Shown here in pieces: positions 18,435-26,218 of a DNA stretch of 64,000 nt. A program made the translations under genes and the position numbers. The stretch spans positions 434,001 through 498,000 of the forward strand of contig JACKCM010000002.1 of NCBI GenBank assembly GCA_020634035.1, in the 5' to 3' direction. The stretch is from Candidatus Obscuribacterales bacterium (GTDB lineage Bacteria; Cyanobacteriota; Vampirovibrionia; Obscuribacterales; Obscuribacteraceae). The notes beneath the pieces are model-generated. The model did no database searches, was not told where the DNA came from, and worked only from the letters and a program-made list of their open reading frames with translations. Within the stretch, counting starts at the first letter, position 1, and each line of letters starts with the position of its first letter.

Positions 18435-19265
18435 TTAGTGGGCCAAAAATTCGTTCAGTGCTCCGGAGGCGACTACTTCTTTGACCATGTGCTCGGTGGA
18501 TTCTCCCTCGTGCATGGTGCAGCTTCCGCCCAGTTCGCCGACTTTCTCAGTCTTGGCGACGATGGTAGGCGAGCCTTTAAGTCCACAGCGTTCCGGATCG
18601 GCTCCGACATCGTCGAGGTTTACTGTTTTGACGATTTTTTCGAGAGCTTCTTTATCTCTTTGCAGGCGCTGTACTCTCCAGGCACCGCGGAAAGACTTGT
18701 ATTCAAGGGGGTGATAAGAGTTTGCTATGGTCACCAGTACCGGAGGCTTGACCTCCACTTCCTGGTGCCCACCCTCGATAATTCTGCGAGCGCGGACTTT
18801 GCCGTTCTTGACCGAAAAGTCTTCGCAATAGGTAATCTGAGGCAGACCCAGTCTCTCTGCCAGCTGGGGACCAACCTGGGCGGTGTCTCCGTCGGTGGTC
18901 TGCAGACCGCAGTAGATGATGTCGTAATCGCCTACGTATTCGATGGTCTTGTAAAGGGCATAGGCTGTGGCAAGAGTGTCTGAAGCTGCCAGTCTTCTGT
19001 CCGAGAGCAGAAAAGCCTGGTCGACGCCATGGGCAAGGGCCTCTAGAAGAATCTCCACCGCCGGGGGTGGTCCCATAGAGATAGCGGTAACGGTGCCGCC
19101 GTAGGTGTTCTTTGTGTGAAGAGCCGCCTGCAGAGCGAAACGGTCAAAAGGATTGAGCATCCTCTTCGCTCGGGCTCTATCGATGGTTCCGTCGGGATTC
19201 AAACCGGCTTTCGAGCCCTGGTCGGGGACCTGTTTGATCATGACGATTATTTTGTAGCCGGACAT
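18435..19265 (-). CDS. etfB: electron-transfer flavoprotein beta subunit
   Basis: From the ATG at 19265 the protein has 276 residues and starts with MSGYKIIVMIKQVPD, the standard beginning of ETF beta, with AGAGG-type pairing (GAGGT) 8-10 nt upstream. The frame is open for 48 more codons upstream but that part has no family counterpart. Conserved features include LNPFDRFALQAAL, the VDQAFLLSD segment and DGDTAQVGPQLAERL (the nucleotide-binding region). It partners with EtfA, encoded just downstream, and binds AMP structurally. It is the first gene of the etf operon; the promoter must lie in the 315-nt gap shared with the divergent DUF885 gene. Confidence 0.95.
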   Translation of the reverse strand: MSGYKIIVMIKQVPDQGSKAGLNPDGTIDRARAKRMLNPFDRFALQAALHTKNTYGGTVTAISMGPPPAVEILLEALAHGVDQAFLLSDRRLAASDTLATAYALYKTIEYVGDYDIIYCGLQTTDGDTAQVGPQLAERLGLPQITYCEDFSVKNGKVRARRIIEGGHQEVEVKPPVLVTIANSYHPLEYKSFRGAWRVQRLQRDKEALEKIVKTVNLDDVGADPERCGLKGSPTIVAKTEKVGELGGSCTMHEGESTEHMVKEVVASGALNEFLAH

Positions 19266-19580
19266 TGCCAGACCTCTTAGATACCTGTCCCCAAATTTTA
19301 CTAGGGTGGATATAACTAGATCTCTTATGTAACTAAGCTTCGGTATTGATTTAACATGATGCGTAAGCTTGCGGCCATCGGGTTTTCGTGAAATCCGACT
19401 GTGGTTCATTCGGGTCTCACAGACCCGAATCGGGGGATATACCCCGTAATCTTTTTTTCTCTTTCGCCCTTATTATTTCGTCCATATAGTCCGGTGCAGT
19501 CGCAGTTTTCCGGTGTGAGCCTGGCAGATTCGGTTCCGGAGATGCTAAATTTCTAATCGAATCGCAAGGAGTGAGTCACT
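19266..19580. promoter_or_regulatory. divergent intergenic region etfB / DUF885 peptidase
   Basis: This 315-nt gene-free stretch must carry the promoters of etfB (leftward) and of the peptidase (rightward). I saw no convincing -35/-10 pair. Its notable content is the double hairpin with a T-run at 19408-19458, listed separately, and AAGGAG 11-6 nt before the peptidase ATG. Confidence 0.6.
19408..19458 (+). terminator. two hairpins followed by a T-run, orphan terminator-like element
   Basis: ATTCGGGTCT (19408-19417) pairs perfectly with AGACCCGAAT (19421-19430) over a 3-nt loop. Directly after it CGGGG (19431-19435) pairs with CCCCG (19442-19446), followed by TAATC and seven T (19452-19458). 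Read on the plus strand this is a good intrinsic terminator, but no plus-strand gene ends here, because the left neighbour is transcribed the other way. It may end a small RNA, act as a leader attenuator for the peptidase gene, or stop antisense reading from the etfB promoter area. Confidence 0.55.
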
Positions 19581-21425
19581 ATGAGATCAAGCTTCAAAAC
19601 CTTTATGGCCATTACGATTTTGGCTGGCAGCACCGGCATGTCAAGCAATCTCAATGGGTCTGTTCTGGCAAGGGATCTGCCCGGCAAAAATGTGTTGAAA
19701 GATTCGAGAAAGATTCAGCTCGCTGCGGCTGAACAGAAGTCAGATGCCAACAGGGTTTTCGATGGGTTGGCAAGGGATTATCTAGAGCAATTTTTCAAAG
19801 ACAAACCGGTTGATGCTACTTACTTCGGGATTCACGAGCAGGATTCGAATCTGCCACCGGTAACTCCGGAATCTGTGCAAGCAGAGTTGAAGCGACTGAA
19901 GGACTTTTCTAAAAGATTTCAGAATGTCGATTTCAAGTCCCTGAGCCGTGATAACAAGATTGACTGGAACTTGATCGTATCGAATATAGAGGCTCGTATT
20001 CTTGATTTTGAAGAGGTGGAGGAGTGGCGTCGTAATCCTGATTTTTACAGCACCCAGGCTAATCTTTGCGTCTTCACCCTGATTCAAAGAGATTTCGCGC
20101 CGAAAGAAGAGCGATTGAAGAGTGTGATCGCCCGGCAGAAGCAGATTCCTTTATATCTTGAAAAAGCCAGGTCAAACCTTGATATGGACCTTGTCCCCCC
20201 GGTCTTCGTCGATATTGCCCTTGAAAGTCTGCCGGGCATAATCAGCTTTTTTAAAAAGGACCTGCCTGCTTATTTCAAAGATGTGAAAAATTCGAAAAAT
20301 CAATCTTTATATGAGAGTTTCGAAAAGGAGAACAAGAGCTGTCTTGCCGCCCTTACTTCTTATCGCGATTATCTGGAAAAGGAAGGGCGAGTCAAGGCAA
20401 AGGGCGACTTCGCCATTGGTGAGAAGCGTTATTTGAACAAGCTCTATGCCGAGGAGCTGGTCAAAGATTCTATTGACAATTTAATTGCTAAAGGCGAGGC
20501 GGAGCTTGCCCGTTTGCAGCGCCAGTTCAAAGAGGCGGCCCGCGCTATAGAGCCCGATTGCGATAAAGAAAAGCTCGATGTCCGCAAAGTCTACGAGAAA
20601 GTGGCGGCTAAACATCCGGCTCCGGATAAGTTAATTAAGGCGGTCAGCGATGTGCTCGAGGAGATAAGAGAGTTTTGCATCAAGAAGCCGGTGGTCACCA
20701 TCCCCGGTGACGACAGAGCGATGGTGGATGAAATGCCGCCCCACATGCGCGCTTTGGCATTTGCCGCTATGGACACACCGGGACCGTTTGAGAAAAAGGC
20801 TAAAGAGGCCTACTATTTTGTTACTCTGCCCGAAAAGAGCTGGGATGCGAACAAAACAGAAGAGCACATGCGAAGCTTTTCTGATCAAGATTTATTGAAC
20901 ACCAGTATTCATGAAGCTTATCCAGGACATTATGTCCAGTTTCTCTGGGTAAATCGGGCACCTTCTTCGATACGCAAGGTTTTCGGCTGCAACTCCAACG
21001 CCGAGGGCTGGGCTCACTATTGCGAGCGCATGATGCTGGAAGAGGGATTCAAAGGAGCTTCCCCCGAATTGAGAATCACCCAGATTCATGATGCCCTGCT
21101 CAGGGTCTGTCGTTACATAGCCGGCTTGAAGATGCATACCCGGGGGATGAGCCTGGAGCAAGCGATAGAGCTATTTGAAAATGAAGGTTATATCGAACAT
21201 GCCAATGCCGAACGGGAAGCCAGGCGCGGTACGATGGAGCCGACCTATCTTGTTTACACGCTGGGTAAATTAGAAATCCTTTCGATGCGGGATGAATATC
21301 GAAAGAAAGTCGGCGATGGCTTTGCTTTGAGAGATTTCCATGACCTCTTTCTTAAGCAGGGCTATCCGCCCCTGGCCCTGGTTCGCGCCCAGATGTTGCA
21401 AGAGGAAGTGGAAAAGTATTTCTAA
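19581..21425 (+). CDS. DUF885-family metallopeptidase, exported
   Basis: The 614-residue protein matches the DUF885 family of zinc-peptidase-like proteins. The key motif HEAYPGHY (H444, E445, H450) has the family form of the HExxH zinc site, and a downstream acidic NAEGWAHYCE helix supplies the likely third ligand. A signal peptide is visible (MRSSFKTFMAITILAGSTG and a hydrophobic run), so it probably acts in the periplasm or outside. The length agrees with the usual 550-620. The start has AAGGAG upstream. It is followed by fabI after 74 nt. The substrate is unknown. Confidence 0.88.
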   Translation: MRSSFKTFMAITILAGSTGMSSNLNGSVLARDLPGKNVLKDSRKIQLAAAEQKSDANRVFDGLARDYLEQFFKDKPVDATYFGIHEQDSNLPPVTPESVQAELKRLKDFSKRFQNVDFKSLSRDNKIDWNLIVSNIEARILDFEEVEEWRRNPDFYSTQANLCVFTLIQRDFAPKEERLKSVIARQKQIPLYLEKARSNLDMDLVPPVFVDIALESLPGIISFFKKDLPAYFKDVKNSKNQSLYESFEKENKSCLAALTSYRDYLEKEGRVKAKGDFAIGEKRYLNKLYAEELVKDSIDNLIAKGEAELARLQRQFKEAARAIEPDCDKEKLDVRKVYEKVAAKHPAPDKLIKAVSDVLEEIREFCIKKPVVTIPGDDRAMVDEMPPHMRALAFAAMDTPGPFEKKAKEAYYFVTLPEKSWDANKTEEHMRSFSDQDLLNTSIHEAYPGHYVQFLWVNRAPSSIRKVFGCNSNAEGWAHYCERMMLEEGFKGASPELRITQIHDALLRVCRYIAGLKMHTRGMSLEQAIELFENEGYIEHANAEREARRGTMEPTYLVYTLGKLEILSMRDEYRKKVGDGFALRDFHDLFLKQGYPPLALVRAQMLQEEVEKYF

Positions 21426-21499
21426 TTCGGGGATGGGGCGATAGAATAACAAGCCACTGGCAAGAGCCAGGCAAGAAAGCTATGAGAGGATGTTTATAA

Positions 21500-22312
21500 A
21501 TGACTGCGGCTGAAACTGAAGTACTGGATAAGACTGCCCGAGAAACCGGCATGATGGCGGGCAAACGTGGAATCATCTTTGGCGTAGCCAACGAACGTAG
21601 CCTGGCCTGGTACTGTGCCAAGTATCTCTACGAGCAGGGTGCTGACCTGGCTTTCACCTATCAGGGAGAAGCTCTGGAGAAGCGGATTATGCCCCTTGCC
21701 GAAAAGGTCGAATCTGAGTTCGTCGAAATGTGCGACCTCGGTGATGATGCCCAGATAGACAAGGTTTTCGATAAGCTCTCCAAAAAATGGGATTCGCTCG
21801 ATTTCCTCATCCATGCCGTCGCCTTCGCCAATAAAGAGGATCTCGAAGGTCATTATGTCAACACCACCCGGGAAGGATTCCGCCTGGCTTTAGACGTAAG
21901 CTGCTATACGCTGACAGCTGTCACCAATCGCGCTCTGCCCATGATGAAAGATGGTGGCAGCGTGGTCACCCTCACCTATTATGGTGCCGAGAAAGTCGTG
22001 CCCCACTACAACGTAATGGGCGTGGCCAAAGCTGCTCTTGAATCCTCGGTGATGTATCTGGCTGCCGACCTTGGCGAAAAGAACGTTAGAGTCAACGCTA
22101 TTTCGGCAGGACCGGTCAAAACCCTTGCTGCTATGGGAATCGCCGGATTCCGCGATATGCTCAAATTGGTCGAGCAGAAAGCGCCGATGAAGCGTAACGT
22201 AGAAGCAGATGAAGTCGGTAAAACCGCTCTATATCTGGCTTCGGATCTTTCTTCCGGCGTTACCGGCGAAGTCATTCACGTCGATTGCGGTTACAGCATT
22301 CTTGGAATGTAG
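21500..22312 (+). CDS. fabI: enoyl-[acyl-carrier-protein] reductase (NADH)
   Basis: FabI performs the last reduction of each fatty-acid elongation cycle and is the target of triclosan-type inhibitors. The 270-residue protein is a short-chain dehydrogenase of the FabI subtype: cofactor site GIIFGVANERSLAW (note the long GxxxxxSxA loop), the catalytic pattern YNVMGVAK (Tyr and Lys separated by six residues) and VNAISAGPVKTLAAMGI. There are about 17 extra residues at the N-terminus (MTAAETEV...) compared with typical FabI, whose start would correspond to MAGKRG; GAGAGGA precedes the upstream ATG. It is followed by a clear terminator. Confidence 0.96.
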   Translation: MTAAETEVLDKTARETGMMAGKRGIIFGVANERSLAWYCAKYLYEQGADLAFTYQGEALEKRIMPLAEKVESEFVEMCDLGDDAQIDKVFDKLSKKWDSLDFLIHAVAFANKEDLEGHYVNTTREGFRLALDVSCYTLTAVTNRALPMMKDGGSVVTLTYYGAEKVVPHYNVMGVAKAALESSVMYLAADLGEKNVRVNAISAGPVKTLAAMGIAGFRDMLKLVEQKAPMKRNVEADEVGKTALYLASDLSSGVTGEVIHVDCGYSILGM

Positions 22313-22340
22313 TTCCGGAATCTCGACAAAAATCAATTAG

Positions 22341-22376
22341 AAAGCGGCATTCATAATTCAGATGCCGCTTTTTATT
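22341..22376 (+). terminator. intrinsic terminator of fabI
   Basis: AAAGCGGCAT (22341-22350) pairs perfectly with ATGCCGCTTT (22362-22371) over an 11-nt loop and is followed by a T-rich tract (TTTTTATTATTT). It lies 29 nt after the fabI stop. Confidence 0.9.
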
Positions 22377-22400
22377 ATTTGGTTGGTTGACCAACCAAAT
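22377..22400. promoter_or_regulatory. 24-bp perfect palindrome, probable operator
   Basis: The arms ATTTGGTTGGT and ACCAACCAAAT are perfect inverted copies separated by TG. The element has no T-run and lies directly after the fabI terminator, 116 nt before the kinase start at 22517, so an operator for the downstream kinase pair is more likely than a second terminator. The form (long, nearly uninterrupted dyad) is typical for TetR-like dimers, but no regulator gene is encoded beside it. Confidence 0.5.
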
Positions 22401-22516
22401 AGTCAGGTTCTCTCTTTCTTATGAGACCATTTAGATTTGAGGGAATATCAGGGAATAATAGATTTCATGGTTCTTGTTTCTAGGTTTTTGAGTATCTGAA
22501 ATCAACCTGCTTTTAA

Positions 22517-24076
22517 ATGGACAGTGGCGCCATATCTGACAATGTTTCTACCGATTTCGTGGATTTCGACGAAATCGAAGCGAGCGGTGCCGAATATCTG
22601 ATTGACTACAATCACCCCCTGGGCAATTCGCCCGGTAGCATTCTGATTGGAATGTTCGCCTCGCTATTCGACGACAATCTCGGGGGGGTCATAATTGCGT
22701 TTGGACTGGTCATGCTCTGCATGCTCATGGCCAAAGAGATGCTCCTGGTGGCAGGGGTGGTCTTAATCTTTACCCTGGGCCTGGGCTATATGGTAATGGT
22801 TTTGCTCTACAGCAGGACTGCCATCAAGGTCGATGGTCACGGCATTTCGTTTCCTGCACCTTTTGCCGTCTCTTTGAACTTTCAGCAAGAGCGCCACTGG
22901 ACAGAAATTTCGGCAGTGCGATTCGCCAATATGATCGGCAATTCTCTTGAAGATGACCGAATTTTGATCGGGTTTCGCGATAACACATATGTAAAGCTCG
23001 ATGTGGACGGCTTCTCACGTAGCGCGCTGAAACGCTTTGTACTTTTGATCAATACATATCGTCCTGATATCCAGATTCGATCGGATTTCGGCGACCTTAT
23101 GGACGAAGCCGGCGACGACCAGGATATCAAGCAAGAGTTACTCTCGGCTGTTTCGGTGAGCCCCATGGAGCGAGCAAAGGTTGGCGCTGCCGATGCAGGC
23201 TCCAGAAAAAGTGCGCTCAGCTTCACCAAAATCTGGGAGATGGAATTAAACTCCAGATACAGTACCACAGCCTATACCCCGCTGGAATGTGGCGACTCGC
23301 TTCAGGAGGGGGGATACAAAGTTCTGGGGCAGATTGCCTTCGGCGGTCTTTCGGCGATATATCTGGCTGAAGACGAGAACCAGAACAATCAACTGGTCAT
23401 TTTGAAAGAGTCTGTCCTGCCCGAATCGGCCGATGACGAAGCCAGGGATAAGGCTGTTGAAATGTTTCAGCGCGAGGCTCGTCTGCTCTGTTCTATAAGG
23501 CACCGAAATATTGCCCAGGTTTATGATTATTTTGTTGAACAAGACCGGCACTATATGGTGCTTCAGCATCTTGACGGCAGAACCCTGAGAGACTATGTGC
23601 AGGAGTTCGGAAAACAGCACGAGACAACGGTTCTGCGCTGGGCGCTCGAACTTGCCACCACTCTATCTTATCTCCATAAGCTGAATCCACCTGTAATTCA
23701 TCGTGATATCACGCCTGACAATATCATCATCCGCAAGGACGGCTCGGTGAGCATCATCGATTTTGGTGCCGCCAACAACTTTCTGGGCACCGCCACCTGC
23801 ACGGTGGTGGGTAAGTCGGCATATATTCCACTAGAGCAGTTTCAAGGTAAAGCGAGGCTGGTGTCGGATATTTACGCTTTTGGAGCGACGCTTTTCTTTG
23901 TGCTCACCGCCCGCGATCCGGCTCCTTTCAGTGTCAGTGATCCCAAAGAAGCCGGTGCTTTTGTCAGCGAAGAGATGAACGACCTGGTTAAGGATTGCAC
24001 TACGGTCAAACCAGAAAGCCGATTGACCGGGGTCGAAGAACTGGTAGACCGGCTGGCGATCATGCAGGCGAGGTGA
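22517..24076 (+). CDS. membrane Ser/Thr kinase with PH-like sensor region
   Basis: The 519-residue protein has a cytoplasmic acidic start, two closely spaced membrane helices (about 60-110), a beta-rich region (about 113-190) that looks like a bacterial PH-type fold, a linker, and a C-terminal kinase domain (about 255-515). The catalytic residues are HRDITPDN (H395, R396, D397) and DFG (D415), with the ATP lysine in LVILKES and IAFGGLSAIY as glycine loop. It is the mirror image of the 2-9 kb kinases, which place the kinase first. No good Shine-Dalgarno precedes the ATG. Its stop overlaps the GTG of the next kinase gene (GTGA), so the pair is co-translated. Confidence 0.9.
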   Translation: MDSGAISDNVSTDFVDFDEIEASGAEYLIDYNHPLGNSPGSILIGMFASLFDDNLGGVIIAFGLVMLCMLMAKEMLLVAGVVLIFTLGLGYMVMVLLYSRTAIKVDGHGISFPAPFAVSLNFQQERHWTEISAVRFANMIGNSLEDDRILIGFRDNTYVKLDVDGFSRSALKRFVLLINTYRPDIQIRSDFGDLMDEAGDDQDIKQELLSAVSVSPMERAKVGAADAGSRKSALSFTKIWEMELNSRYSTTAYTPLECGDSLQEGGYKVLGQIAFGGLSAIYLAEDENQNNQLVILKESVLPESADDEARDKAVEMFQREARLLCSIRHRNIAQVYDYFVEQDRHYMVLQHLDGRTLRDYVQEFGKQHETTVLRWALELATTLSYLHKLNPPVIHRDITPDNIIIRKDGSVSIIDFGAANNFLGTATCTVVGKSAYIPLEQFQGKARLVSDIYAFGATLFFVLTARDPAPFSVSDPKEAGAFVSEEMNDLVKDCTTVKPESRLTGVEELVDRLAIMQAR

Positions 24077-25602
24077 CAGCGAAAGTGGATTCAAGATTGC
24101 CGCTCAAATATATCGGTCCGAAACGGCACCATATTACGACGCTCAAGAGGAGCGATCTGCTCGTTGATTCTGCCACCCTCGAATATCTACTCAAGATATT
24201 TATGGCTTTATTAGTTTTGTTTGCCTTATTTTGTTTCTGCACCGACCAGTCCGAGTTTCTTCAGCAGTTTTCTCATATTCCGCATCATGAGCTGCTTTTT
24301 TATCTCTTTGTCCTGGGGATTGTCTTTCTCTCTTTTGGGGTGACTTACAGCTCCAAGAAGACTGCGCGAGATAATGAGCTAAAAATTGTCGAGTGTAGCG
24401 AAAATGGTATCAGAATAGGTGCCGGTAAGTTCGATATCGCCCAGACCTATTTTGTCTCCTGGAACCATGTCACTGTGGTGGAGGCTGTGGCAGGTGCGGC
24501 ATCCGCATCCGGTAAATCAGAATCTTCCGGTCACTATCTTCTGCTTGATACTATTCAGAAAAATGTTTATCAACTGCGCTGGGAGAACGCCTTTGCCTGG
24601 GTCGACGAAGAAGAGTTCTTCTCTATTGTAAGAAGCAGCGCATCTCATGCCCGGTTGAATTTCGGTATAGAAGAGGTCCATCGACCGGACAAACTCGATA
24701 CGCGATACACCAATCTCTGGCTGCATTATTTTTCTGCCCCTACCAATCGTCAGCGCAGAGGAAAGCTGGAGCCCGGTGAAAAACTTCAGGATGGCAGCTA
24801 TGAAATAATCGAGTCTCTTTCCGGTGGCGGCCAGGGCACCGCCTATCTCGCCAGAGTCAATCGAAACCTGATTGAACAGGATAATATTCCCGGTGGTATC
24901 GAGCAGGTAGTGTTGAAAGAATATGTTCTGCCGGTCTATCGCGGTAATAAACTGGAGAAACAGAAATACAATCAGCTTTCTGCAGAAGCGCAGATTCTAT
25001 CCGGTCTGGATCATGAAAAAATAGTCAAGCTTTACGATTGCTTCGTCGAAGACCACCGGGGCTATCTTGTACTCGAGTATATAAGCGGCTTTCCTTTGAG
25101 TCGCCTGGTCAAAGAGAAAGGAGTCATGGCACCGGAAGCGGTAGCGGCACTCGCCCTGGATGTTACCGGTATTCTGACCTATCTGCATGATAGAGAGCGC
25201 CCGATTATTCATCGTGATCTGACTCCCGACAATCTTATGCTGGACGAATCCAGCAGATCTGTGAAGCTCCTCGATTTTACCGTAGCTCGCGAGAGTTCTA
25301 TCCAGAGAACTGCCACCATCGTCGGTAAACAGTCGTATATGCCGCCGGAGCAATTTAGAGGGGATGCCTGCCCTGCCAGCGATATTTACTCTCTGGCTTG
25401 TACCATGTTTTATCTACTAACCGGAATCGATCCAAAACCGATGGAAATGGAGCCCGTCTCCGCCCATAGAGAGGATGCGGATGACGGGCTCGATGCGATT
25501 ATCATGAAAGCCGGTGCTTTTGAACTGGAAGAGAGATACAACTGTGCAGCCGACATGGCTGTGGATTTGCAGAGTTGGCTCAGATCTCGTCAGGAGTTCT
25601 GA
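24073..25602 (+). CDS. membrane Ser/Thr kinase with DFT in place of DFG
   Basis: From the GTG at 24073, which overlaps the previous stop (GTGA), the protein has 509 residues. The frame is open back to a TTG at 23995, but that would overlap the upstream kinase by 82 nt. Layout: short basic start, two membrane helices (about 38-90), a beta-rich PH-like region (about 100-195), then a kinase domain (about 238-505). SGGGQGTAYLA is the glycine loop, VVLKEY carries the lysine and HRDLTPDN (H380-D382) is the catalytic loop. The metal motif reads LLDFTVARE (D401-F402-T403): Asp is kept but Gly is replaced by Thr, which is rare and could lock the activation segment. It pairs with the upstream kinase, possibly as a heterodimer. 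Confidence 0.88.
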   Translation: MTAKVDSRLPLKYIGPKRHHITTLKRSDLLVDSATLEYLLKIFMALLVLFALFCFCTDQSEFLQQFSHIPHHELLFYLFVLGIVFLSFGVTYSSKKTARDNELKIVECSENGIRIGAGKFDIAQTYFVSWNHVTVVEAVAGAASASGKSESSGHYLLLDTIQKNVYQLRWENAFAWVDEEEFFSIVRSSASHARLNFGIEEVHRPDKLDTRYTNLWLHYFSAPTNRQRRGKLEPGEKLQDGSYEIIESLSGGGQGTAYLARVNRNLIEQDNIPGGIEQVVLKEYVLPVYRGNKLEKQKYNQLSAEAQILSGLDHEKIVKLYDCFVEDHRGYLVLEYISGFPLSRLVKEKGVMAPEAVAALALDVTGILTYLHDRERPIIHRDLTPDNLMLDESSRSVKLLDFTVARESSIQRTATIVGKQSYMPPEQFRGDACPASDIYSLACTMFYLLTGIDPKPMEMEPVSAHREDADDGLDAIIMKAGAFELEERYNCAADMAVDLQSWLRSRQEF

Positions 25603-25916
25603 TACATCAGCTGCAGTGCCCGGGTGGGAGTACCAGCTTGTTTGATGAAGTTTCGAGCCAGTTCTCGAATGCACTTCAGATCTTTAAGGTTTGGTAGAAT
25701 CCCGGATGAATAAGATTCGCTTCGGGCCATTAAGAATCGCACGAATCTGAGACCGGGCTCGGTGATTTCGTTGTTCTCGGGACCGCCACTACCGGTGATG
25801 ATCATTTTGACTATTGAAGATTCGGCGATTTCTTCGAATGCTTTGTCTATGGCGGTCAATGTTGAATCTATATCTGTTTCTGTTTCTATTTCGTTTTTAA
25901 ATGGTTCGTTATTCAT
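25590..25916 (-). CDS. small hypothetical protein
   Basis: The protein is not recognised. From the ATG at 25916 (weak GAGAAGAG upstream) it has 108 residues: an acidic start, a helical segment (ALTAIDKAFEEIAESSIVKMI), a GSGGPENNE loop, then helices with FVRFLMARSES and CIRELARNFIKQAG. The frame is open upstream to 26021, but the added residues look like translated intergenic sequence. It has no membrane segment. Its last 13 nt overlap the end of the convergent kinase gene. Its compact, helical, charged sequence would suit a small cytoplasmic partner or regulator, but this is a guess. Confidence 0.55.
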   Translation of the reverse strand: MNNEPFKNEIETETDIDSTLTAIDKAFEEIAESSIVKMIITGSGGPENNEITEPGLRFVRFLMARSESYSSGILPNLKDLKCIRELARNFIKQAGTPTRALQLMYQNS

Positions 25917-26218
25917 GGCTCTTCTCAAATAAGGATGGTGGATGGAGATTCGGATTAGAGTTTCGATTCGAAATATAAAGAAATTGTTTACTCGCTCCTC
26001 CATCTTAGTCAGCATCACCAACTCTTGGCAACTAAACTAATGCTAAGACGACACATATCCACTTGATTAAGAGATTTGATTTATTTGAGAATCAATCAAT
26101 CTGATTCGTTCTATAGTTTGTTCTTCGGAATTACTCCAGGTTGTCGCGAGGACCAGAAGGGATGCAAGGCCAGGTTTTGAACTCACCCGATTCGAAGAAA
26201 GAAGACCGGACAGGTGGC
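25917..26218. promoter_or_regulatory. divergent intergenic region
   Basis: These 302 nt separate the small hypothetical gene (leftward) from the dehydrogenase (rightward). The stretch is A+T-rich around 26040-26130. A 6-bp dyad, TTGATT at 26076-26081 and AATCAA at 26090-26095, is the only structure seen. The dehydrogenase frame is open back to a TTG at 26141, but that part looks non-conserved. Confidence 0.45.
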
